Part shown: positions 8,562 through 16,388 of the stretch, piece after piece | How the letters are laid out: each line of letters begins with the position of its first letter | How positions within the stretch are numbered: the first letter of the stretch is position 1 | Source: Marifrigoribacter sp965178585 | Lineage (GTDB): Bacteria > Bacteroidota > Bacteroidia > Flavobacteriales > Flavobacteriaceae | Length of the DNA stretch: 64,000 bases | Direction of reading: 5' to 3' | NCBI GenBank assembly: GCA_965178585.1 | Contig: OZ238267.1 | Span: 2,542,001 to 2,606,000, forward strand | Notes under the pieces: model-generated | Database searches by the model: none | What the model saw: the letters and a program-made list of their open reading frames with translations, nothing else | What the model was told of the DNA's origin: nothing | Made by a program: the position numbers and the translations under genes

Positions 8562-9563
8562 TTAGTTATTTAACATTTTCCAAAGCTCATCTTTTAGCTC
8601 AATTAAGCCTTGTTGAGCTACTGATGAGAAAAACAGATAAGGAATTCCTTTAAAATCTTTATCCAATTCTTGTTTCATTTCTGACTGCAATTCATCATCC
8701 AACATATCGCATTTAGAAATTGCAATCAATCGATCTTTATCTAACATTTCTGGATTGTAACGTCTTAATTCATCTAAAAGAATTTCATATTGTTTTTTAA
8801 TATCATCTGCATCAGCAGGAATTAAAAACAATAAAGTAGAATTACGCTCAATATGTCTTAAAAAATAATGTCCAAGTCCTTTTCCTTCTGCTGCACCCTC
8901 AATAATTCCAGGAATATCTGCCATTACAAAAGTTTGGTGATCACGATACTTTACTATTCCCAAATTTGGCTTTAACGTTGTAAACTCATAGTTTGCAATT
9001 TTTGGTTTTGCAGCAGTAACCACCGAAAGCAATGTAGATTTACCAGCATTTGGGAAACCAACTAGTCCAACATCTGCAAGTACTTTTAACTCTAATGTTA
9101 TATCTACTTCTACACCATCTAATCCAGGTTGAGCATAACGTGGTGTTTGATTAGTAGAACTTTTAAAATGATCATTACCAAGTCCTCCTTTTCCACCTTT
9201 AGCGATAATTACTTCTTGGCCAATTTCTGTTATTTCTAGAATAATATTTTGAGATTCAGTATCTCTAACAACAGTTCCTAATGGTACTTCAATTATAACA
9301 TCTTCTCCATCTACTCCAGTACTGGTTTGTTTACTACCAGCTCCACCATGACCAGCTTTATAATGTCTTTTAAATTTTAAATGATAAAGTGTCCATAGGT
9401 TTGGATTGGCACGTAAAATAACATGTCCTCCACGACCACCATCACCACCATCTGGGCCTCCCTTAGGGATGTACTTTTCACGTCGTAAATGTGCACTTCC
9501 TTGGCCTCCTTTACCAGAAGTTAGGTGCATTTTTACATAATCAACAAAATTTCCTTCAGTCAT
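8562..9563 (-). CDS. obgE: GTPase Obg/CgtA
   Basis: A 333-residue ribosome-assembly and stress GTPase. The N-terminal Gly-rich Obg fold is clear (KGGPDGGDGGRGGHV, 34-48, and AKGGKGGLGN, 121-130). The G domain has G1 GFPNAGKST (169-177), G3 DIPG (216-219) and a G4-like SKCD. It stops after the G domain, without the extra C-terminal domain of Gram-positive Obg, as usual in this group. It starts 50 bases after the hpt-adk gene on the same strand and is probably in the same transcript. Very secure. Confidence 0.97.
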   Translation of the reverse strand: MTEGNFVDYVKMHLTSGKGGQGSAHLRREKYIPKGGPDGGDGGRGGHVILRANPNLWTLYHLKFKRHYKAGHGGAGSKQTSTGVDGEDVIIEVPLGTVVRDTESQNIILEITEIGQEVIIAKGGKGGLGNDHFKSSTNQTPRYAQPGLDGVEVDITLELKVLADVGLVGFPNAGKSTLLSVVTAAKPKIANYEFTTLKPNLGIVKYRDHQTFVMADIPGIIEGAAEGKGLGHYFLRHIERNSTLLFLIPADADDIKKQYEILLDELRRYNPEMLDKDRLIAISKCDMLDDELQSEMKQELDKDFKGIPYLFFSSVAQQGLIELKDELWKMLNN

Positions 9564-9613
9564 ATTTAATACCGTGAATTTGTACTCTAATTAATTATTA
9601 ATGTGAATGATTA

Positions 9614-10720
9614 TTAAAGCTTATCAATAACCTCACATAAACTATCTGTGATCTCCTCAATACTACCTACTCCATTAACACCAAAATATTTACTTTGATC
9701 TTGATAATAATCTTTCAATATTGACGTCTTAGTTTCGTATTCATTAAAACGGTTTCTAATCTTACTTTCATCTTGATCGTCTGACCTTCCACTAGTTTCA
9801 CCTCTTTTTAATAAACGTGCAACCAATAAGTCTTCATCTACTTCTAAAGCAACCATACCATTAATCCCTTCTCCTTTTTCAGCTAAAAAAGCATCTAAAG
9901 CTGCAGCTTGTGAATGGGTTCTTGGGAAACCATCAAAAATAAATCCTTTTGCATCGGTATTTTTATCTACTTCAGCTTTAAGCATATCTATGGTAACTTC
10001 ATCAGGAACTAAATCACCTTTATCCATATAGGATTTTGCTAACATTCCCAATTCCGTTTCATTTTTAATATTATATCTAAATACATCTCCTGTAGAAATG
10101 TGTATAAGATTGTATTTAACTTTTAAGTATTCAGCTTGAGTTCCTTTTCCAGCACCTGGAGGGCCAAATAATACGATGTTTTTCATTTTTCGGGGTTTTA
10201 ACTTATATATAGTATTCAAATTTCTTCCTAATCCATCATAATCTAAACCGTAACCAACTATAAAATCGTTTTCGATTTCCATTCCTACATAATCAACATT
10301 ATAGTTTTTAGTAAACGCAAGTGGTTTATAAAACATAGTTGCAATTTTATAGCTATTAACTTCCTCTTGTTTTAGAATTTCTAAAATCGCTTCGATAGTG
10401 TTTCCAGAATCTACAATATCTTCTACAATAATAACATCACGGCCTTTTAATGAAGGTTCTACTCCCATAACCGTAGAAACATTCCCAGTTGATTCTGTGC
10501 CTTTATAAGAGGCAACTTTTATAAAGCTCATTTCACAATGACCATCAAATTTTTTTATGATATCTGCTCCAAAAAAGAAAGCTCCATTTAGTACTATTAA
10601 AAATACTGGAGACTTCCCTTTAAAATCATCATTTATCTTTACAGCAACTCCATTAACAGCCTGACTAATTTGAGTTTTTGTTATAAATTCTTCGAAAAAT
10701 AAATCGTGTAATTGAATCAT
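9614..10720 (-). CDS. adk: Fused hypoxanthine phosphoribosyltransferase - adenylate kinase
   Basis: One 368-residue frame holds two purine enzymes. Residues 1-178 are an HPRT, with the PRPP-binding loop VIIVEDIVDSGNT (96-108) and a VGYGLDY substrate loop; it converts hypoxanthine or guanine plus PRPP to IMP or GMP. Residues 179-368 are an adenylate kinase (AMP + ATP to 2 ADP), with P-loop GPPGAGKGT (186-194), FDGFPRT (262-268) and a short LID (RGETSGRSDDQ). The linker is only KLKPRK. Met179 (codon 10186-10184) could allow internal initiation of free Adk. There is no stop or frameshift between the halves. I recall similar long 'adenylate kinases' in Flavobacteriaceae, so the fusion is probably lineage-wide. 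Confidence 0.95.
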   Translation of the reverse strand: MIQLHDLFFEEFITKTQISQAVNGVAVKINDDFKGKSPVFLIVLNGAFFFGADIIKKFDGHCEMSFIKVASYKGTESTGNVSTVMGVEPSLKGRDVIIVEDIVDSGNTIEAILEILKQEEVNSYKIATMFYKPLAFTKNYNVDYVGMEIENDFIVGYGLDYDGLGRNLNTIYKLKPRKMKNIVLFGPPGAGKGTQAEYLKVKYNLIHISTGDVFRYNIKNETELGMLAKSYMDKGDLVPDEVTIDMLKAEVDKNTDAKGFIFDGFPRTHSQAAALDAFLAEKGEGINGMVALEVDEDLLVARLLKRGETSGRSDDQDESKIRNRFNEYETKTSILKDYYQDQSKYFGVNGVGSIEEITDSLCEVIDKL

Positions 10721-10768
10721 TTTATTGGACTAAATATTATTAAATAATTGCATTCATAAATAAAGATG

Positions 10769-10776
10769 CAAAGATA
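10769..10776 (-). promoter_or_regulatory. Candidate -7 element for hpt-adk
   Basis: On the minus strand this reads TATCTTTG, a full match to the Bacteroidota TAnnTTTG box, 49 bases before the ATG. No clear TTG lies at the right distance. Confidence 0.4.
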
Positions 10777-10826
10777 CGTATTAACTTATTATTTCTTGTA
10801 AACTTCTCTATATGATTAGAATGATT

Positions 10827-10834
10827 TATTTTTG
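10827..10834 (+). promoter_or_regulatory. Candidate -7 element for purK
   Basis: TATTTTTG matches TAnnTTTG and lies 17 bases before the purK ATG. The nearest upstream TTG is about 28 bases away, longer than usual, so only the -7 box is supported. Confidence 0.45.
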
Positions 10835-10851
10835 CATTTAATAAAAAACCT

Positions 10852-12009
10852 ATGACTCATTATTTCTCTTCAGATTTCACATTAGGCATTTTAGGTGGCG
10901 GTCAATTAGGAAAGATGCTTTTATATGAAACTAGAAAATTTGATATAAAAACTAGTGTACTTGATCCAAGTAAAGAAGCACCTTGTAAAATAGCTTGTGA
11001 TTATTTTGAAGTTGGAGATTTAATGGACTTTGACACTGTTTATAATTTCGGAAAAAAAGTAGATGTTCTTACTTTTGAAATTGAACACGTAAATATAGGT
11101 GCTTTAGAAAAATTAGAAAATGAAGGAGTTAAAGTATATCCTTCAGCAAAAACGCTAAGAAACATCAATGATAAAATTACTCAAAAAATATTTTATCAAA
11201 ACCATCAAATACCTACATCACCTTTTCAGGTATTTAATTCTAAAAATAGTTTACTAGAAGCTGTTTCAAATAATCAAATAAACTTTCCTTTTGTTTGGAA
11301 ACAAAGTACTGGGGGTTATGACGGCATGGGTGTTAATATTATCCGAAAGAATGAAGACATTAATACCTTGCCTGACGTTCCTTGCATAGCTGAAAAACTA
11401 ATTCCGTTTAAAAATGAATTAGCAGTTATTGTAACTCGTAATCCCAATGGGGAAATTAAAACTTATCCTGTTGTCGAAATGGAATTTCATCCAGAAGCCA
11501 ACCAAGTAGAATATGTAATTTGCCCTGCTCGAATCGGTGCTAATGTAGCTGAAAAAGCTAGAGCAATTGCTGTTAAAGTTTCTGAAGCTTTTGAACATGT
11601 AGGATTATTGGCGGTAGAATTATTTCAGACAGAAGACGATGAGATTATAGTAAACGAAGTAGCTCCAAGGCCTCATAACAGTGGTCATTACAGTATTGAA
11701 GGAAGCGTTACCAATCAATTTGAACAACATTTAAGAGCTATTTTAAATCTACCATTGGGAGAAACTTACAGTAAACTTGCCGCTATTATGGTGAACCTTG
11801 TTGGTGAAGAAGGACATACTGGCAATGTTCAATACAAAAACATTGAAAACATTTTAAGTTTAGAAGGGGTTACTCCTCATATTTACGGAAAAAAACAAAC
11901 GAGACCTTTTAGAAAAATGGGCCATGTAACGATTGTAAATAAAGATATAGACAATGCTCATAAAATAGCTGAAGAGGTTAAAAAAACTATTAAGGTTATT
12001 AGCAATTAA
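10852..12009 (+). CDS. purK: 5-(carboxyamino)imidazole ribonucleotide synthase (PurK)
   Basis: A 385-residue ATP-grasp enzyme. It carboxylates AIR to N5-CAIR using ATP and bicarbonate in purine synthesis. Visible are the N-terminal LGILGGGQLGKML, the ATP-grasp stretch FPFVWKQSTGGYDGMGV, LAVELFQTEDDEIIVNEVAPRPHNSGHYS and a C-terminal KMGHVTI motif typical of PurK. Length is normal. purE follows after 43 bases, and N5-CAIR is its substrate, so the pair forms a two-gene pathway operon. Very secure. Confidence 0.97.
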   Translation: MTHYFSSDFTLGILGGGQLGKMLLYETRKFDIKTSVLDPSKEAPCKIACDYFEVGDLMDFDTVYNFGKKVDVLTFEIEHVNIGALEKLENEGVKVYPSAKTLRNINDKITQKIFYQNHQIPTSPFQVFNSKNSLLEAVSNNQINFPFVWKQSTGGYDGMGVNIIRKNEDINTLPDVPCIAEKLIPFKNELAVIVTRNPNGEIKTYPVVEMEFHPEANQVEYVICPARIGANVAEKARAIAVKVSEAFEHVGLLAVELFQTEDDEIIVNEVAPRPHNSGHYSIEGSVTNQFEQHLRAILNLPLGETYSKLAAIMVNLVGEEGHTGNVQYKNIENILSLEGVTPHIYGKKQTRPFRKMGHVTIVNKDIDNAHKIAEEVKKTIKVISN

Positions 12010-12052
12010 AAACAATAATCAAATCCGTTTATAGGATTTTAAAAATAAGAAT

Positions 12053-12538
12053 ATGAACAAAGTAGGAATTATTATGGGAAGCACTAGTGATCTTCCTATT
12101 ATGCAAGAAGCCATCGATATTTTAAAAGGATTTGATATAGAAATTGAAGTGGATATTGTTTCTGCTCATCGCACTCCAGAAAAATTATTCGATTATGGAA
12201 AAAATGCTCATACTAGAGGTTTTTCTTTAATTATTGCTGGAGCGGGTGGCGCTGCTCACCTTCCGGGTATGATCGCATCTCTTTCTCCATTACCTGTGAT
12301 TGGAGTTCCTGTAAAGTCCAGAAACTCTATTGATGGATGGGATTCTGTTTTATCCATACTACAAATGCCAGGAGGTGTACCAGTAGCAACTGTAGCATTA
12401 GATGGAGCAAAAAATGCAGGTATATTAGCTGCGCAAATTATCGGAACCAGTGACAAATGCGTTTTAGATAAAGTTATCACCTATAAAGAAGGATTAAAAT
12501 TTAAAGTTGAAGAAGGCGCAAAAAGCATCAAACAGTAA
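12053..12538 (+). CDS. purE: N5-carboxyaminoimidazole ribonucleotide mutase (PurE)
   Basis: A 161-residue class I PurE that moves the carboxyl group of N5-CAIR to give CAIR. The motifs IIMGSTSDLPIM (7-18), VSAHRTPEKL, AGAGGAAHLPGM and GVPVKS with DSVLSILQMPGGVPV are all present, including the catalytic SAHR histidine. It belongs with purK 43 bases upstream. Between the two is a weak 6-base-pair hairpin (AAATCC/GGATTT) that is too poor to call an attenuator. Very secure. Confidence 0.97.
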   Translation: MNKVGIIMGSTSDLPIMQEAIDILKGFDIEIEVDIVSAHRTPEKLFDYGKNAHTRGFSLIIAGAGGAAHLPGMIASLSPLPVIGVPVKSRNSIDGWDSVLSILQMPGGVPVATVALDGAKNAGILAAQIIGTSDKCVLDKVITYKEGLKFKVEEGAKSIKQ

Positions 12539-12604
12539 ATCTTTTTAAACAATTCTTTTATTACTTACTCAAAATAAGATCTCATAAAATCTAAGGAATC
12601 ACCC

Positions 12605-14623
12605 ATGAACAATCCATTAATATTACCTTTTGATACTGCTCCTTTTTCTAAAATTAAAAACGACCATTTTTCACCAGCTATAAAACACTTTATTGAAATT
12701 ACAAAAGCAGAAATCGATGAAGTTGCAAACAATAACGATGCTCCAACATTTAAAAATACCGTTGAAGCTTTAGATAATACTGGAAAAGAATTAGACAGGG
12801 TTACTAGCATCTTTTTTAATCTGAATAGTGCTGAAACCAATGATGAAATTCAAAAAATAGCACAAGAAGTATCACCATTACTGTCCGATTTTAAAAACGA
12901 TTTACTTTTAAATGAAAAACTATTCAAAAGAGTAAAACTAGTTTATGACAACAGAGAATCATTTTCACTTACTGGAGAGCAAGAAATGTTACTTGAAAAA
13001 CAGTATAAAGGGTTTTCTAGAAATGGTGCTAATTTATCTGAAACTGATAAAGACACCCTTCGTAAAATAGATAGTCAACTTTCTCAACTTAAGTTAAAAT
13101 TTGGAGAAAATGTATTAGCTGAGACTAATGCATTTTTGATGCGAATCACCAACGAAGAAGATCTTTCTGGATTACCTGAAGACGTAATTGAAATGGCCGC
13201 TCAAACTGCAAAAGAAAAAGAATTAGAAGGTTGGGTATTCACCCTTGACTACCCAAGTTATGTCCCTTTTGTCACGTATGCAGATAATCGAAACCTAAGA
13301 AAAAAAATCGCAATAGCATTTGGTGAAAGAGCTTTTAAAAATAATGAATTTGACAATCAAGCAACTATTTTAGAAATAGTAAACCTTCGCTATAAAAGAG
13401 CTCAATTACTTGGATATTCCTCACACGCACATTTTGTTTTAGAAGAACGAATGGCGAAAACTCCAGAAAAAGTATTTGAATTTTTAAATGAATTACTGGA
13501 AAAAGCAAAACCAGCTGCTCAAGAAGAATTTAAAAACCTTGAAGCTTATGCTAAAGATTTAGATGGAATCAACCATCTAGAAAAATGGGATGGTGCTTAT
13601 TATTCAGAAAAATTAAAACAAAAACTTTTCGATTTAGATGACGAACAATTAAAGCCTTATTTTAAATTAGAGAATGTTATAGAAGGTGTATTTACAGTTG
13701 CTCATAAATTATACGATCTTAATTTTGAAGAAATTTCAGATATCGACATCTATCATGAAGATGTAAAAACCTATAAAGTAACGGATAGTAACAATCAGTT
13801 TATTGCATTGTTTTACACAGACTTTCACCCAAGATCTGGAAAAAGAGGTGGTGCCTGGATGACTTCATTTAAACCTCAATATAAAGAAGACGATTTAAAT
13901 GTTCGACCTCATATTTCTAATGTGTGTAACTTCACTAAACCAACAAAAAGCAAACCTTCTTTATTAACTTTTAACGAAGTTACCACATTGTTTCATGAGT
14001 TTGGTCATGGCTTACATGGTATGCTAGCTAATACAAATTACAAAGGGTTATCTGGAACCAATGTTTCATGGGATTTTGTAGAACTACCTAGCCAAGTTTT
14101 AGAGAATTGGTGTTACGAAAAAGAGGCATTAGAACTTTTCGCAAAGCATTATGAAACAGGAGAGCTTATCCCAATGGAACTGATTGATAAAATTAAAGCC
14201 TCTGCTACTTTTCATGAAGGCATGCAAACGCTTCGTCAATTAAGTTTTGGTCTTTTGGATATGGCTTGGCATGGGACAGACCCCTCTGATATAAATGATG
14301 TTAAAGAATTTGAAGCTAATTCATTTTCAAATACTCAATTATATCCCGATGTTAAGGAAAATTGTATGAGTACTGCTTTTTCTCATATTTTTCAAGGAGG
14401 TTATTCTGCTGGTTATTACAGCTATAAATGGGCTGAAGTTTTAGATGCTGATGCATTTGCATATTTTAAAGAAAAAGGAATTTTCAATAAAGAAGTAGCT
14501 TCTAAATTTAAAAATACGGTATTATCAAAAGGAGGAACTCAAGAACCAATGGACTTATATGTAAAGTTTAGTGGAAAAAAACCAAACCCGGAAGCATTAC
14601 TAAAGCGAGCAGGGTTGTTATAA
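12605..14623 (+). CDS. M3 family zinc metallopeptidase (oligopeptidase A / Dcp-like)
   Basis: A 672-residue cytoplasmic-type peptidase of the thimet oligopeptidase family, with no signal peptide. The zinc motif LFHEFGHGLHGML supplies H464, E465 and H468, and a third ligand Glu is expected about 25 residues on, in the WDFVELPSQ stretch. GGYSAGYYSYKWAEVLDADAF is the conserved C-terminal substrate-binding signature. Such enzymes degrade short peptides, including cleaved signal peptides. It begins 66 bases after purE and has no obvious functional link to it. PrlC-like versus Dcp-like specificity cannot be decided from sequence. Confidence 0.94.
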   Translation: MNNPLILPFDTAPFSKIKNDHFSPAIKHFIEITKAEIDEVANNNDAPTFKNTVEALDNTGKELDRVTSIFFNLNSAETNDEIQKIAQEVSPLLSDFKNDLLLNEKLFKRVKLVYDNRESFSLTGEQEMLLEKQYKGFSRNGANLSETDKDTLRKIDSQLSQLKLKFGENVLAETNAFLMRITNEEDLSGLPEDVIEMAAQTAKEKELEGWVFTLDYPSYVPFVTYADNRNLRKKIAIAFGERAFKNNEFDNQATILEIVNLRYKRAQLLGYSSHAHFVLEERMAKTPEKVFEFLNELLEKAKPAAQEEFKNLEAYAKDLDGINHLEKWDGAYYSEKLKQKLFDLDDEQLKPYFKLENVIEGVFTVAHKLYDLNFEEISDIDIYHEDVKTYKVTDSNNQFIALFYTDFHPRSGKRGGAWMTSFKPQYKEDDLNVRPHISNVCNFTKPTKSKPSLLTFNEVTTLFHEFGHGLHGMLANTNYKGLSGTNVSWDFVELPSQVLENWCYEKEALELFAKHYETGELIPMELIDKIKASATFHEGMQTLRQLSFGLLDMAWHGTDPSDINDVKEFEANSFSNTQLYPDVKENCMSTAFSHIFQGGYSAGYYSYKWAEVLDADAFAYFKEKGIFNKEVASKFKNTVLSKGGTQEPMDLYVKFSGKKPNPEALLKRAGLL

Positions 14624-14645
14624 TTAAAGTTTTAAAAATCTTTCC

Positions 14646-14653
14646 TATTTTTG
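14646..14653 (+). promoter_or_regulatory. Candidate -7 element for the ECF sigma gene
   Basis: TATTTTTG matches TAnnTTTG and lies 13 bases before the sigma-factor ATG. The sigma gene therefore may have its own promoter, separate from the peptidase gene ending 22 bases upstream. Confidence 0.4.
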
Positions 14654-14666
14654 TAAAAAAGCCTCT

Positions 14667-15218
14667 ATGACAAATAATCTTCTTAATCCTGAAAAATGGG
14701 TGGATAAATATTCTGATTATTTGTTCAATTTTACTATTGTCCGAGTTAATGATAGTGAAATTGCTAAGGATTTAATTTCTGAAACATTTCTAGCTGGTTT
14801 AAAATCCAAAGATAATTTTAAAGGAGAAGCAACCGAACGTACTTGGTTGATTTCAATATTAAAAAGAAAAATAATTGATCATTACCGAAAAATAAATTCC
14901 AACAAAGGAAAAGCAGAAATTAGAATAAATTATAAAGATGATGAATCTGAAGGTGATTGGCTAGAAGAAAGAGTAAGCGATCCCTATGGTAAAAATGCAG
15001 AAGACAATATTCAAAACACTGAATTAGGAAGTGCTATATATAATTGCTTAGATAATTTAAATGAAAAACAAGCACTCATTTTTAAGATGAAAACAATAGA
15101 TAATTTTGATACAGAAGCTATCTGTAAAGAATTTGATATTTCTCCGTCTAATTTATGGGTAATTATTCATCGAGCAAGAAAAGCTATGGCAGACTGTTTA
15201 AAGGAAAACTGGTTTTAA
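14667..15218 (+). CDS. ECF-type RNA polymerase sigma-70 factor
   Basis: A 183-residue sigma factor. Region 2 runs from about 12 to 80 (AKDLISETFLAGL, then the -10-recognition helix ERTWLISILKRKIIDHYRK). An acidic linker (DDESEGDWLEERVSDP) leads to region 4 (about 125-180: LNEKQALIFKMKTI...TEAICKEFDISPSNLWVIIHRARKAMADCL). It should direct RNA polymerase to an envelope- or stress-type regulon. The next gene starts 9 bases later and carries an HxxxCxxC motif, as expected of its anti-sigma factor. Confidence 0.93.
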   Translation: MTNNLLNPEKWVDKYSDYLFNFTIVRVNDSEIAKDLISETFLAGLKSKDNFKGEATERTWLISILKRKIIDHYRKINSNKGKAEIRINYKDDESEGDWLEERVSDPYGKNAEDNIQNTELGSAIYNCLDNLNEKQALIFKMKTIDNFDTEAICKEFDISPSNLWVIIHRARKAMADCLKENWF

Positions 15219-15227
15219 ATATATATT

Positions 15228-15458
15228 ATGAAATGTGAAGAAGCTGGTCACGTATGTGACAAAAGTCAATATAAGGAAGCTTCCTTTTGGGAAAAGGTAA
15301 AGCTAAACATTCATTTAATATATTGTAGAGCGTGTAGGGAGTACACAAAAAACAACACCAAACTGTCTAAGGCATTTAAAAAATCGGATGTAAAAACTAT
15401 GCCTTTGAATGATAAAAAAGAAATCAAAGAGAAGTTATATCAAGAAATATCAAAATAA
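15228..15458 (+). CDS. Small zinc-anti-sigma (ZAS/zf-HC2-like) candidate
   Basis: A 76-residue soluble protein directly after the ECF sigma gene (9-base gap). It has C3, H8 and C10 near the N-terminus, then HLIYCRAC, which is exactly the H-x3-C-x2-C signature of zinc-binding anti-sigma domains (H29, C33, C36). There is no membrane segment. Residues 40-76 are a Lys-rich helix. I infer that it binds and holds the adjacent sigma factor; the zinc or redox role follows from the known ZAS family. Homologues may carry the misleading name 'glycine dehydrogenase' because gcvP lies nearby. Its last 19 bases overlap the converging UbiA-like gene. Confidence 0.75.
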   Translation: MKCEEAGHVCDKSQYKEASFWEKVKLNIHLIYCRACREYTKNNTKLSKAFKKSDVKTMPLNDKKEIKEKLYQEISK

Positions 15459-16261
15459 AACTGGAATAAACTAAAAATTCCAAACCACAAAATTGGTATA
15501 CTTTCTACCCAAAAAGAAGAAAAATAGTTAGATTGTTTTTTTTCTGAATTCAATAAAAACAATACCAATACTAAACTAATAATTCCGAAGCTAACTATAT
15601 AATTTAAAGAGATATCGTCTTTAAATAATTCTATTAAACTAGCTACAATTAGCAAAATCACTCCAATTGTTTTTGTTTTTTTTATTCCGACTCTTTGTGG
15701 TAAAGTTCCTAATGTTAAATCATCAATTTGAAGATCACGTATTTCAAATGGTAGCGTTAATACAAACACAAATAAAAATCTCTGTATAAAAGACAACCAA
15801 TTATCCAAATCAAGTTCTACACTTTCATTAATTAAAGGAATTAAAACAGTAACTCCGGCCCATACAACAGCAACTATTGCTATTTTTAATCCAGTAAAAT
15901 TTCTTAAATTTTTGTTTTTCAAAATAGGAATTGCATATAAAAAAGTTAATAATGCAAATAACCCAATAACAACTAAGGAACTATTTGAAAGTTGCATTGC
16001 AAAAAAAATCATTGCAAAAAATGAAACTATTTGAATGATTTTTAAATTCACATTCATTGCATTAAATCGTAATCTATAATTTGAAGCATTTTTAACAAAA
16101 TTGTAACCAGTTATTGATCCAAAAAATACGAACCCAAAAAGGGTTTTAGAAAAATCAATATTAAATTCTAAACAAGTAATTCCTACTAAAGAGCAAACAG
16201 CTAAAGCAACATGAATACTACTGTTAATGTATAAATTAAACAAGTATTTAAGAAATTTCAT
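15440..16261 (-). CDS. UbiA-like polytopic membrane protein
   Basis: A 273-residue protein with about seven to eight hydrophobic segments. The stretch LPFEIRDLQIDDLTLGTLPQRVG resembles the second Asp motif and loop of UbiA prenyltransferases (DxxxD followed by T-x-P-x-x-x-G). The first motif (NDxxDxxxD) has no clear counterpart: at the expected place the sequence reads GYNFVKNASNYRLRFN. It may be a divergent UbiA relative with changed chemistry, or non-catalytic. The 3' end overlaps the small anti-sigma gene tail to tail, and gcvP diverges from it. Fold moderately sure; function unknown. Confidence 0.7.
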   Translation of the reverse strand: MKFLKYLFNLYINSSIHVALAVCSLVGITCLEFNIDFSKTLFGFVFFGSITGYNFVKNASNYRLRFNAMNVNLKIIQIVSFFAMIFFAMQLSNSSLVVIGLFALLTFLYAIPILKNKNLRNFTGLKIAIVAVVWAGVTVLIPLINESVELDLDNWLSFIQRFLFVFVLTLPFEIRDLQIDDLTLGTLPQRVGIKKTKTIGVILLIVASLIELFKDDISLNYIVSFGIISLVLVLFLLNSEKKQSNYFSSFWVESIPILWFGIFSLFQFYFDIS

Positions 16262-16388
16262 AAAACAAAAATAATCAATGTAAGTTCAATCACAATTATT
16301 CGTTAAAAATCAATTTGTTTTTTAGGTAATAATCAACATTTATTGTTAAAAATCGTAAATTCGCATTTCAATTTTTTAATTACGAAAA

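Noticed and set aside
12012..12045. Small hairpin AAATCC/GGATTT between purK and purE
   Set aside because: Only six base pairs, AT-rich, and no strong T tract. It is too weak for an attenuator or terminator, and no purine riboswitch features are present.
16262..16388. Possible glycine riboswitch upstream of gcvP
   Set aside because: The gap is only 127 AT-rich bases without the conserved glycine aptamer cores, so no support.
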